In this document: one piece after another, positions 1 through 9,189 of the stretch
How the letters are laid out: each line of letters opens with the position of its first letter
Position numbering within the stretch: position 1 is the first letter of the stretch
Origin: Anagrus nilaparvatae
Lineage: Eukaryota; Arthropoda; Insecta; Hymenoptera; Mymaridae
Direction: 5' to 3'
NCBI GenBank assembly: GCA_022575985.1
Contig: JAKSXM010000288.1
Coordinates: 2,879,501-2,943,500 of the forward strand
DNA: 64,000 nucleotides
Notes under the pieces: model-generated
The model's database searches: none
What the model was told of the DNA's origin: nothing
Seen by the model: only the letters and a program-made list of their open reading frames with translations
Program-made: the position numbers and the translations under genes

Positions 1-125
1 GTTGTCTACTACACCGATAGCCTTTAGGGAAGTAGACGAATCGTCTACTTTACTGATATAAACTCAGTGGAGTAAACTAATTTATTTTATTTGCCTACTT
101 CACGGATGGCTCTTAGGGAAGTAAA
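1..125. repeat. hairpin / short direct repeat at window edge
   Basis: GTCTACT at 4-10 can pair with AGTAGAC at 32-38, and the stretch around CCGATAGCCTTTAGGGAAGTA recurs in altered form at about 103-125 (CGGATGGCTCTTAGGGAAGTA). This looks like the end of a repeat cut by the window edge. No family is recognised. Confidence 0.4.
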
Positions 126-236
126 AAATAAAGAGAATTTGGTGTTTATGCCTTATAAATTTTATTGCATAATAAAAAATTATTGCAAAAAAGAGAGTTA
201 CAATTTTCAATTAATATAAACATTCCTTTTTAAACG

Positions 237-560
237 TCATTCACGTAAAGGAATTAAAACATCTTTAGGCACTTCGGAAACTTGAATTAGTTTTGATTTA
301 AATTTATGCAAATCGATTCTTGGAAAATATCCGTTTATGACACCGTTTTTTGTTCCGATTTTATATAAATCATTCTTTTTGTCCAATACGACGCCTCGTA
401 TGTTGGAAAAATCTAAGGACCCACGGTCAACAAATGGTACTGTTACAGTAACTTCATCTAGAGGCGGAATCGTCTCAAAGCAAAAATTTATCATCTTTTC
501 AGCTGCTTTTTTTTGTCTCTTACAGCAATCTTCTCTTGTCTGATTTAGATTATTTTCTCT
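237..560 (-). pseudogene. C-terminal fragment of a transposon-type integrase (KRBA2/Ginger-like)
   Basis: The open frame runs from 647 down to 237 (136 codons), but its first ~30 codons lie in repeat sequence shared with 1.73 kb. The protein-like part begins near NQTREDCCKRQKKAAEKM. It then shows PPLDEVTVTVPFVDRG and LYKIGTKNGVINGYFPR. A basic QxxAEKM-like helix, a 'VxVPVPxVDRG' strand and a 'LYxIGTKxGxL' strand are what I know from the region after the integrase core in KRAB-A-domain-2-like and Ginger-type DNA transposon integrases. The zinc-binding and DDE catalytic parts are absent, so this is a remnant and not a working enzyme. Family assignment is from memory of the motif pattern. A domesticated-gene exon is a less likely alternative. 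Confidence 0.5.
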
Positions 561-574
561 TAGTTTTTCTGGTA

Positions 575-1240
575 GTTTGAACCCTATAGAATGCAAAAAA
601 AAGCATGAACACGAAATCGGCGATGGATGCCAAAAAGATTTTGCCACTTATATCAAAAACCGCGTTTTTCGTATCTGAGCTACCCAAAATTTTAAAAATA
701 ACTTTTTAAAAATCATTTTTATTGACCAAATTTCAATTGTTAGGTCAAAAGCCTTTGAAAACTGTAAGTAGCAAGATTTACTTAACACAGTTTTTGATCT
801 AAAAATTAAAATTTTGTCAATAAAAATAATTTTTTTCTTAGAGAAATGAATTGCCAGGAAAAAATTAATCGATTTAAAAAAAAAAATTATTATTTTACGA
901 TGAAAATCAAGCGAATAATGCATGTTTAAGGTTCAGAAACTGGCTTTTTTCAATAAAATTTCAATCTTTTTTAAGACGAATTTGAGCAAAATCTTAAATT
1001 GATTGTTTTTCCCTGGCAATCAGATTTTCTTATCTATTTTACAAAAGTTTTTTTACCTAAAAAGTTATTTTAAAAATTTAGGGTAGCTCAGATACGAAAA
1101 ACACGGTTTTTGACATAAAAGTGAAAAAATCTTTTTGGCACCTATCGCCGATTTCTTGTTCACGATTTTTTTCGGTTTTCTGAAGGTTCAAACTATCTGA
1201 AAACACGGGTCATATCGATGTGCCCTCAAAAAAGAAATTT
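575..1240. repeat. foldback (inverted-repeat) element, family A, copy 1
   Basis: The left arm (about 576-720) begins TTTTCTGGTAGTTTGAACC and contains GAAATCGGCGATGG and TATCTGAGCTACCC. The right arm (about 1080-1225) carries the same motifs inverted: GGGTAGCTCAGATACGAAAA, GCCGATTTC and GGTTCAAACTATCTGAAAA. The same arms recur near 1.73, 2.64, 11.0 and 20.4-20.77 kb. No transposase is seen inside. Open frames here are by-products of the repeat. Confidence 0.6.
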
Positions 1241-1289
1241 ACGATTCCAGGCTCGAATTAAGTATCAATTTTAAAATAATTGCTCATAT

Positions 1290-1690
1290 ATATATACACG
1301 GAAAGTTAAATTGAATTATTAATTTTTCATACTTCATACTTCACAACAGTATAAATTAATATTTATTACTTACGATTATTTATTTATATTTTTTGTGCTG
1401 CTCTATTCTTATTTAAATTGCTTTTAATACTTAAAAAAAAGATTTATACTGCTTTTAATCATTTATACATATGATTCACCAAAAAGATAACATTCCTAGA
1501 GATAATAAAAAAGTACTAGTATTATTCACCTTTATTTTTAAATTTTGGTTACAACGCATGTTTACAACGCATGTGTTTAAAAGCAACAGCGCCACATACA
1601 ACGCTAAAAGTTCAGAGAAATTTTTTGAATTATATTTATATATATGTACATTTCTACGAGAAAGTACTTTTTATGAGCACCAAAAATGAA
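1290..1690 (-). promoter_or_regulatory. duplicated upstream region of the large-gene family, without an attached gene
   Basis: This stretch is similar to 10,470-10,960, the region upstream of gene 1. Shared landmarks in the same order are TTATTACTTACGATTATTTAT (1364-1384 and 10641-10661), an ACTG(T/C)TTT..TCAT(A)TTTA stretch, ACAACGCATG and ACAGCGC. Read on the minus strand, the first landmark is an exon end followed by a consensus donor GTAAGT (complement of 1368-1373). No large ORF follows within the window, because lower coordinates hold transposon debris. Either the gene body lies left of the window or this is an orphaned promoter copy. This is an inference from similarity seen by eye. 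Confidence 0.4.
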
Positions 1691-2880
1691 GAAAAAAAAA
1701 TTTACGAGGCCGCGACTGCCACCATGATTTTCTGGTAGTTTGAACCCTATAGAATGCAAAAAAAAGCATGAACACGAAATCGGCGATGGATCCCTAAAAG
1801 ATTTTGCCACTTATATCAAAAACCGCGTTTTTCGTATCTGAGCTACCCAAAATTTTAAAAATAACTTTTTAGGTAAATAAAATTTTTAAAATCTAAGTAA
1901 AAAATCTGATTGCCAGGGAAAAATCAGTCCAAAAGAAAAAAAAACTTCTTTTTCCGACGAAATTTAGCCAAGTTATCGTCAATTTAATTTCTTTCTTGAA
2001 GAAATGAATACTTAGGGAAAAATTAATTGATTTTAAAAAAAAATATATTATTTTACGATGAAAATCAAGCTAGTAATGCATATTATTGCTGAAATTTTTC
2101 TTAAAAATGATTGAAATTCTATTGAAATATGCCTGTTTCTGAACTTAAAATATGCATTACTAGCTTGATTTTCATCGCAAAATAATACATTTTTTTTTTA
2201 AATCAATTAATTTTTCCCTAAATATTCATTTCTTCAAGAAAGAAATCATTTTTATTGACCATATTTCAATTTTTAGGTCAAAAACTGTGTTAAGTAAATT
2301 TTGCTATTTACAGTTTTCAAAGGCTTTTGGCCTAAAAATTGAAATTTGGTACATAAAAATGATTTTTTTCATAAAGAAATGAATTGCTAGGGAAAAATAC
2401 ATCGGTTTTAAAAAAAAAATTATTATTTTACGATGAAAATCAAGCGAGTAATGCATGCTTAAAGTTCAGAAACAGACTTTTTTCAATAAAATTTCAATCT
2501 TTTTTAAGACGAATTTGGGCAAAATCTTAAATGGACGATAACTTGGCTAAATTTCATCCGAAAAAGAAAAGTTTTTTTTCCTCTGGACTGATTTTTCCCT
2601 GGCAATCAGATTTTTTACTTAGATTTTAAAAATTTTATTTACCTAAAAAGTTATTTTTAAAATTTTGGGTAGCTCAGATACGAAAAACGCGGTTTTTGAT
2701 ATAAGTGGCAAAATCTTTTTGACATCCATCGCCGATTTCGTGTTCATGCTTTTTTTTGCATTCTATAGGGTTCAAACTACCAGAAAATCATGGAGGCAGT
2801 CGCGGCCTCGTAAATTTTTTTTTCTTCATTTTTGGTGCTCATAAAAAGTACTTTCTCGTAGAAATGCACATATATGTTAC
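1640..2880. repeat. 1.24-kb palindrome, family A
   Basis: The two outer arms are inverted copies. The left arm runs ...GAGAAAGTACTTTTTATGAGCACC...CGAGGCCGCGACTGCC...; the right arm has GGCAGTCGCGGCCTCG...GGTGCTCATAAAAAGTACTTTCTC. The arms are several hundred bp long, and inner segments (AAAATCAAGCTAGTAATGCAT near 2060 and its inverse near 2150) form a second, smaller palindrome. This fits a foldback transposon or nested insertions of one family. It carries no coding capacity. Confidence 0.7.
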
Positions 2881-2884
2881 GTCC

Positions 2885-4128
2885 AGTTGATCAAATTTTC
2901 TTTTTTGCGAAATAAAATGTTTATTATAGTTCATTTCATTTGCAAAATTGTGCTTTTTTCCAGTGGCTATAAGGAAAATCATATACGCCCCTTGTCTATA
3001 AGAAAATATTACCTTGAATTGCATATTTTAACTTAGTCTAGGATGGTAATTTACATGTAATGAAAAAATTTGTAAATGTAATATCGAGGATTCTGGTTTC
3101 TAAATACCATTCAATTTTAAAATATTCAATTCCTCAAATTTAAAGAAAACTCAAAAACATTAAACGTTTTTATATTTAGACCGGGGTCTTTGATTATTTT
3201 ATTATTGAAATTGAAAAAAATGGAATGATGATTTTTTTTAATCAATAAAATCCATTTTTTAGACATATTTGGATGCCTTATAAAAGGGTTTTGAGGCTCC
3301 CAGGTGGTGTGGTAAAGTATTACATAAGCAAATTCTTGAGTTAATAATAATAGTAAGTGAAAATATCAGATATGTATAGGGATAATAAATTAAAAATTAA
3401 ATACAAATTTTTTAATTTTTTAAAAATTCTGTGTATAATCTAATATACAATATATGTAGTTTTGTATAATATGGTGGTAAGTATAATTAATGAAACATTA
3501 TTATTATTATTATTATTACATTATTATTTATTTTCAAAAATGCACAACGAAAAGATACATATTGTACTTCCTGCAGGAGATCAGAGACCTGTACATAAAT
3601 GGAAGTTTTGAAAATAGTATAAAAATTATTTTTTATTATTATAAAATATTTTTAAAAAATCCATATAAAATATATAAATTTATCATAAAAACATAATTAT
3701 GACATTTGTCAATCATAGAAAATTACTATATACATTTATGTACAATATTCTATTTAATATGAGCTAAAAAATTGAGATCAGTTTGTAGAAATCACATTAT
3801 TAATTTTTTTTTAAAGCTTAAGGCATTTGTTAGTTTGCTATAAGCTTTAATAGCAAAATTTATGATTTTTTTCCTGATATTAACTCTATTGGGTGGTGAT
3901 CCAAGATATTTATATCTAGTTTTACTACTGCTGTTTTGGTATGCAGTTTTTAATACATTAATAATTAATTTAAGAATAGTTTGATTTCTACTTAATATAT
4001 ATCTAAAATTATTAAAGTTACCATTATATTGATTATATTATAAATTTTATTTTGCATTTTTGAGAACAGATTTATTTCCAAATGCACTATCCCATATATA
4101 TTTTTACTTATAATTATGTATATAATAC
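2885..4128. other. gene-free AT-rich stretch with ATT microsatellite
   Basis: No coding region or RNA gene is recognised. It contains an ATT-type microsatellite near 3497-3533 and long A/T runs. Confidence 0.5.
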
Positions 4129-4195
4129 TAGCTGCCTCCAACTCGCTTCGCTCGCCTGGCAGCCACCAAGAGGGCTTCGCCCCTCTGGTACCTAC
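4129..4195. repeat. GC-rich island with two hairpins
   Basis: GCTGCC (4131-4136) pairs with GGCAGC (4158-4163) around a CTCGCTTCGCTCGCC core. AGAGGGCTTCGCCCCTCT (4169-4186) folds on a TTCG-containing loop. The composition contrasts sharply with the surrounding AT-rich DNA. Short GC-rich hairpins like these are common in arthropod repeats, and I infer a fragment of an interspersed repeat. No family is assigned. Confidence 0.4.
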
Positions 4196-4310
4196 AACAT
4201 CATTTTTCCAAAGATATGTTGTTTTAGGTTACTCAATATTTTGTATATTAACCTTTTTTTACCCGAAGTATATCTAAAATTTGCTGAATCTTAGAAATTA
4301 ATTATTATAT

Positions 4311-4965
4311 TGAACAGATTAATTCGAAAATTTAGGTAGATTCATAAAGAATATGGGAATCGAATGAAGTTCTTTTCAACAGTAAAATTTTTCCTTAATT
4401 TTCAGCTTTTTAGGTTTTTCTTAAAAATCAGATAAAAATTTTTTTCTTGGAAGATCAGTTTTTTCAATATAAAAAATTTTCATCATTGTCAATCAAAATG
4501 AAACCTAGCCTATGTTTTGACCGGTAATTTCTGCCGTCTTTTGCCGCAAACCCGATGTCCTAGCTTTTATCGTGTACTAGTTTATCGCGTTTAAACAGAC
4601 ATATAAAATTAAATAAAAATTAATATATGTAATAGATTCGTCCTAACTTTTAAAAACTTCGAAAAATGATTGCAACTTTTAACAAATCGAACCAATTAAC
4701 TTGAAAATTTAGTTGCATTCGTAAAAAATATGCCCTAATCGAATGAAATTCTTTTACATCATAAAATGTTTCAGTTTTTTAGGTTTTTTTTTCAAACATT
4801 AAGTAAATTTTTTTTTTTTGAAAATCAGGTTTTTTAACATAAAAAATTTTTGTCCTTATAAATTGAAATAAAACTTAGCCTATTGTTTTGACCCGTAATT
4901 TTTGCTGTGATTTCGATGTCTCTAGCTTTTATCGTTTTCTAGCTTATCGTATGGTTTATTGCATT
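4311..4965. repeat. two-copy direct repeat (about 370-bp period) in the 3' flank of gene 1
   Basis: Copy 1 (about 4311-4600) and copy 2 (about 4690-4960) share an ordered set of segments: GAAAATTTAGxTxxATTC, AATCGAATGAA(G/A)TTCTTTT, TTTTGACC(G/C)GTAATTT and CTAGCTTTTATCG. They have diverged noticeably. The polyadenylation signal proposed for gene 1 lies at the end of copy 2. Confidence 0.55.
4955..4960 (-). terminator. candidate polyadenylation signal of gene 1
   Basis: AATAAA on the minus strand (TTTATT on plus), about 58 nt past the gene 1 stop codon. Such a motif is frequent by chance in AT-rich DNA, so position is the main support. Confidence 0.4.
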
Positions 4966-5017
4966 GGGAATCACATATAAATATATACATAATTAGAAAT
5001 TTATATAGAATATATAT

Positions 5018-8000
5018 TTAAATGACAAGCCTATGTTTAGAATTATTAAAATAACATTTAGATTCACAACTTTTACGATTAAAATAATTATTCAAACGCA
5101 ATTGAATTAAAGTATTCTTATTTGAACGTAGAAGTTTTATAATTTTTTGGTATCCTTCCTTGCTTAATCTAGTATTATGATTATCAAGAAGCTCTAGTGC
5201 AATTAGAGACCCTACGTATTTATCACACTCGATAAGACATTCCATAAAACTTAATTTAGGATCATTAAGTAATGGACCCACAAACTTTTCAAGACAATTA
5301 GTGTAATCAATTAAAAAAAGTTCAGAAGGATATTCTTTTATTAATTTAGAGTACAGTTTTGCACATTCCGCACCAAATATTTCTTCATCCTGGAATGACA
5401 AACGCAATTTTAAAATATTCAGTTTCAAATTCGGTATAAAATTTTTAGATAATGGTATTTTTAATGAGAAAAACTCGAGTAATTTTTCAATAATCTTAAG
5501 TGATAATTTACTATTTTCTGAATCAAGCATACGTATGTACAAAAAATTAAAGACATTATAGAAGGAATTTCTTGCTTGGTACTTTCCTGGACAATAAGAT
5601 GATTCTTCATCCCATTTATCTGTCAGTTTATTCAAGGAATTAAATATCAAATTTAATTTTTTATCTAAATTATCTTCTGAAGTAAATAAATAGGTTCGTA
5701 ATCCCAAGGATAAAAATAAATTTGTAATTTCTGTTGAATGAACCTTGGAAAAATATGGATCAAAAATTTTTGCCAAAGTGTTCTCTGATATATGCTTCAT
5801 CAAGGGTCCATCTGTTCTTCGCATGATTTTAAATATATATTCTTTTTCAATATTTGGATTTTCTTCTGACAGTTCTTTCAATTTTTCATACAATTCTTTA
5901 AAGTACAAGTCTAAATAACTCTTATCTATATCTTTTAATTTAGTCAATTTATTGAATGATTCTTTTTGTGCCATGCTAATTTCATTTAAACATTTTTTCA
6001 TCAAAATCCAAGTTTCAAAACTAGGATTTTTTACAAAAATGTTGAATATTTCTGATGTCAAAACTGCACGAATCGATATATGACTATTTTCATCCCAAAT
6101 TTTATTTAATTGCTTTATAATTTCTTTTTCTGGAAATATTTTAAACAATAATTTCATTCCATGTTTTTTTCTAGAATCCTTTTTACAACAAAGAAGATCA
6201 TTGGCATATTCTTCTACTTTTTTTAATGGAACTCTGTTTACTGAATTATTAAAAACATCGAACCCAATTGATAAATATTCATCTTCACAAAATTTCACTA
6301 TCACGTCAAATGAAACTGCTGGATTAGTTAACCTCATCCCTTGAAGTATATCCGATACAAAATTAAATGAATTCTGTGTATTATCGTCTTTTAAATCCAA
6401 AGTTTTTGTTTTCGGAATATATGGCTTTATTATTTCTGAGAAAACATTACCTTCAAGCAGAATTGCTAAAATAATGATATGTTTTTCTTCTTGAATATTC
6501 TCCATCAAATATTTCAAAAAATTCATAGGAATTTCATGGTACCATTTAATTGCTTTTACGAAATGTTTTGCTGTTTTTAATCTTTTTTTGTTTTTGGTAA
6601 TTCTATTTTTCAATTCGTTTAAATATTCCATCCACTCTGCACGAGCTTTTTTTGGATCGGATTTTAATTTTTTCAAATCATAACAAACTGGCGTATATGG
6701 AATCTTTTTGAAAAAGAAGTCTTTAAAATACTGAGAATCAATTTCTATCAAAATGTTTTGCAAATCAAATATTTCCTGTTCAATATCTTTAAATTTTGAA
6801 GCATATTTGAGTCTTTCAGACTTCAGCTTACTCAATAATTCCAATATCCAAGAATATTCTCGAGGGCTTAAACTTTTTATTTTTATGTCCGGGAAATTTG
6901 TAACTCTGCGATTAAATTCAAACATTGTCTCACAAACATTTATTAATAATTTGACCATTTTTTTAAAATCCTTGGGATAATATTCTTTCCAAAATGCTGT
7001 ATTAGGAACCGAAGAATATAATGCATGAAGCAATTGCATTTCAGCTTCAGGATTCGCTGTGAGATAATTAAATCCTTGGGACCTGTTGACAATTTTATAC
7101 TCAAATATGATATCAAGAATCTGTTTAAAGTATTTTTCGTTTTCTTCATCAAAATCTCCTTTTAAATCTACAATCCAATGTTTCAAGTAATCCTCAAAAA
7201 TTATATCAACTATATGATGATTAAATAAAAAATAAGAATTTTTAATATAAACTCCTTGAAGAATATTTTTGAACAAAATATTAAATAAATCAGAAATCCA
7301 AGAATATTGACGAACATTAAAAGTATTCGATTTTATACTTGGATTTCTATCATTAAAATTGCACATCGTCTGATAAACTCGAATTAAAACTGTTTCTATT
7401 TTTTTAATTGAGTCCCAATTTTCAAAATCTTTGGGATAATATTGCTTACAAAGGGATGTTTCAGGTATTGAGAAGATAAACTCGTGAAGCCATTCTGCTT
7501 CAGCCTCAGGATTATCTGTCAAATAATTGAAACATCCATGTCCTTTTTCCATTTTATACTCAAATATAATATTAATAATGTTTTTCAGCCAAATTTTATT
7601 CTCTTCATCGAGATTTCCTTTTAAATCGATAATCAAATGTTTCACAAAACTCTCAATAATTATGTCAATTAAATTGCTTTTAAATTTGAAAAAATCATTT
7701 TTAATATATGCCCTATGAATTATATTTTTCAACAAATCCCATAATTCAGGATCTTTAAAAGTTTTTATTACAAAAAACTCGCTAATTGCATCCATAACTT
7801 TTTCAACAAATGAAAATTCTTCGTTTTCGTGCCAAATCTCATAATATTTTAAAACTTGTATCAAACTACGTTCGCATTTATAAAGAGAACAGCTGTAAAT
7901 CATCTTTCTTAAATACATTCGCCTTATGTCTGTATCAGCTTCTGATTGAATAAGTTCTTTAAAAATAGGAATAGAATCTTTTAAAGACAGATAACATCTC

Positions 8001-9154
8001 CAATCCGTATAAGTGCAAGTATGTAAATTTAATTTATCTTTATAATGTTCTACAAGCTTTTTGGCTATTTTTTCTCTGTCGGTATCTGATAAGAGTATCA
8101 TGAATTTGTAATCTGATAAAATTTCCAGATTGTTAAATACATCTTGGTTGTATTTCTTAAAATACGCATGTTTTAAAAATTCAACTTTACTTTTAGTATC
8201 AAAAAATTTTAAATAAGGTAAAATGATATTAACACTAGAACTTGATTCATAATCAGGAAGCATATTAAAAACCATTTTTTTATAGTCACTTTCGGACAAT
8301 TTTTGGTGAACTACTTCCAATTTTAGTTGATTTAAGAAAATTTTAGGTTTTTCAATTACCTTTGCAAGCCCTCCTTTTTTTATGAATAGTTCAGCTTTTG
8401 TTTTAGATAAATGTTTGCAATATTGTTTTCCTTCACAGAGTCTAAAATAATCATCGATATGGTTTTTGATCAATTTTGTTATAAATAAGTCATAAAATTC
8501 AGGACATCCGTTATATATTAAACGATCAGCTTTATTTTCTTTACAACAAGGGTTACCCAAGTTAAGATATTTAATGAATACTGATGGTTTCCAGCGGTAA
8601 AGTTTTTCCAGAATTTTTTTTGATAACCTAATTTTATACTTTACAATCGTATTGTAAATAAAACTATCACTACATGATAATAAAAAAATTTTTGCCTCTT
8701 CTAAACCATTTGATTCCATGAGAAAATTAAAAAATTCTTCTGATTTTTTTTCGTTCCCAATTAAATAATACGATAATTTTAATAAAATTCTATTTTTTAC
8801 TTTTAACGATACAAAAGGGAAAACATTTTCTTGAAAAAAGTTAACATTTATGTAAGAATTCGAAGAATCAAAAAAAAAATTAGCTTTGAATGCTTGATGA
8901 TTAACAGATTTATCATCTGATTTTAAGGCTTCCAAGACTTCATTTTCAGACTTTATTTCTTTACCAACTAATATTTTTACCAAAGGTTTAAGTGCATCAG
9001 GAACGTTTTCAAGACTTTCTTCATTTAAATCACCTCCATTTAAAGATTTAACAATACCTTGTACCACTAGATTCAAACTTCTCAATTTTTCTGACTGAGT
9101 TTCACCATTAATTGATTGAATAGCTGATAAGTAAGGTGATAATACATTAGCCAT
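5018..9154 (-). CDS. very large helical-repeat protein, family member 1 (1378 aa)
   Basis: Function unknown. The single open exon encodes a protein of alternating short amphipathic helices, looking like a HEAT/ARM-type solenoid from end to end. There is no signal peptide, membrane segment, zinc motif or catalytic signature that I recognise. Blocks shared with genes 2 and 3 are: SPYLSAIQ at the N terminus; FFFDSSNSY (residues 93-101) followed by FQENVFPFVSL; YKIRLS and KYLNLGNP near 170-205; a CYLSLKDSIPIF block near 385 leading to MIYSCSLY; WYHEIPMNF near 870; and an ILLEG block and an FCEDEYLSIGF block near 955. It is longer than its paralogs mainly because about 153 residues after residue ~482 are duplicated. 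The first ATG opens the family-conserved start. The frame upstream stays open to a splice acceptor 30 nt away, so an N-terminal extension from an upstream exon cannot be excluded. A scaffold or protein-binding role is only a guess from the fold. Confidence 0.85.
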   Translation of the reverse strand: MANVLSPYLSAIQSINGETQSEKLRSLNLVVQGIVKSLNGGDLNEESLENVPDALKPLVKILVGKEIKSENEVLEALKSDDKSVNHQAFKANFFFDSSNSYINVNFFQENVFPFVSLKVKNRILLKLSYYLIGNEKKSEEFFNFLMESNGLEEAKIFLLSCSDSFIYNTIVKYKIRLSKKILEKLYRWKPSVFIKYLNLGNPCCKENKADRLIYNGCPEFYDLFITKLIKNHIDDYFRLCEGKQYCKHLSKTKAELFIKKGGLAKVIEKPKIFLNQLKLEVVHQKLSESDYKKMVFNMLPDYESSSSVNIILPYLKFFDTKSKVEFLKHAYFKKYNQDVFNNLEILSDYKFMILLSDTDREKIAKKLVEHYKDKLNLHTCTYTDWRCYLSLKDSIPIFKELIQSEADTDIRRMYLRKMIYSCSLYKCERSLIQVLKYYEIWHENEEFSFVEKVMDAISEFFVIKTFKDPELWDLLKNIIHRAYIKNDFFKFKSNLIDIIIESFVKHLIIDLKGNLDEENKIWLKNIINIIFEYKMEKGHGCFNYLTDNPEAEAEWLHEFIFSIPETSLCKQYYPKDFENWDSIKKIETVLIRVYQTMCNFNDRNPSIKSNTFNVRQYSWISDLFNILFKNILQGVYIKNSYFLFNHHIVDIIFEDYLKHWIVDLKGDFDEENEKYFKQILDIIFEYKIVNRSQGFNYLTANPEAEMQLLHALYSSVPNTAFWKEYYPKDFKKMVKLLINVCETMFEFNRRVTNFPDIKIKSLSPREYSWILELLSKLKSERLKYASKFKDIEQEIFDLQNILIEIDSQYFKDFFFKKIPYTPVCYDLKKLKSDPKKARAEWMEYLNELKNRITKNKKRLKTAKHFVKAIKWYHEIPMNFLKYLMENIQEEKHIIILAILLEGNVFSEIIKPYIPKTKTLDLKDDNTQNSFNFVSDILQGMRLTNPAVSFDVIVKFCEDEYLSIGFDVFNNSVNRVPLKKVEEYANDLLCCKKDSRKKHGMKLLFKIFPEKEIIKQLNKIWDENSHISIRAVLTSEIFNIFVKNPSFETWILMKKCLNEISMAQKESFNKLTKLKDIDKSYLDLYFKELYEKLKELSEENPNIEKEYIFKIMRRTDGPLMKHISENTLAKIFDPYFSKVHSTEITNLFLSLGLRTYLFTSEDNLDKKLNLIFNSLNKLTDKWDEESSYCPGKYQARNSFYNVFNFLYIRMLDSENSKLSLKIIEKLLEFFSLKIPLSKNFIPNLKLNILKLRLSFQDEEIFGAECAKLYSKLIKEYPSELFLIDYTNCLEKFVGPLLNDPKLSFMECLIECDKYVGSLIALELLDNHNTRLSKEGYQKIIKLLRSNKNTLIQLRLNNYFNRKSCESKCYFNNSKHRLVI
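6800..7711 (-). repeat. internal tandem duplication within gene 1 (period 459 bp, 153 codons)
   Basis: The segment starting AYIKNDFF (Ala codon 7709-7711) recurs starting VYIKNSYF (Val codon 7250-7252), exactly 459 bp later. Both copies contain an IxDLKGxxDEEN block, IIFEYK, FNYLTxNPEAE, YYPKDF and a final EYSWI/QYSWI. Genes 2 and 3 carry one copy only. The copies have diverged but remain in frame. Confidence 0.85.
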
Positions 9155-9186
9155 TATAAATCCTTGAAAGAACCCGATGAGAATCT
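9155..9186 (-). other. splice acceptor and 5' leader of gene 1
   Basis: On the minus strand a TTTTTTACAG acceptor ends at 9185, leaving a 30-nt exon segment (9184-9155) before the ATG. Gene 2 has an acceptor 29 nt from its ATG, and gene 3 one 12 nt away. The shared position argues for a real intron just before the coding exon. Confidence 0.5.
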
Positions 9187-9189
9187 GTA

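Noticed and set aside
648..923. 91-codon minus-strand frame, and the related frame at 1,604-1,810
   Set aside because: Both lie in family A repeat arms and are AT-biased without protein-like composition.
6753..7718. Short frames inside gene 1 on both strands
   Set aside because: They are shadows of the 1378-codon gene in other frames.
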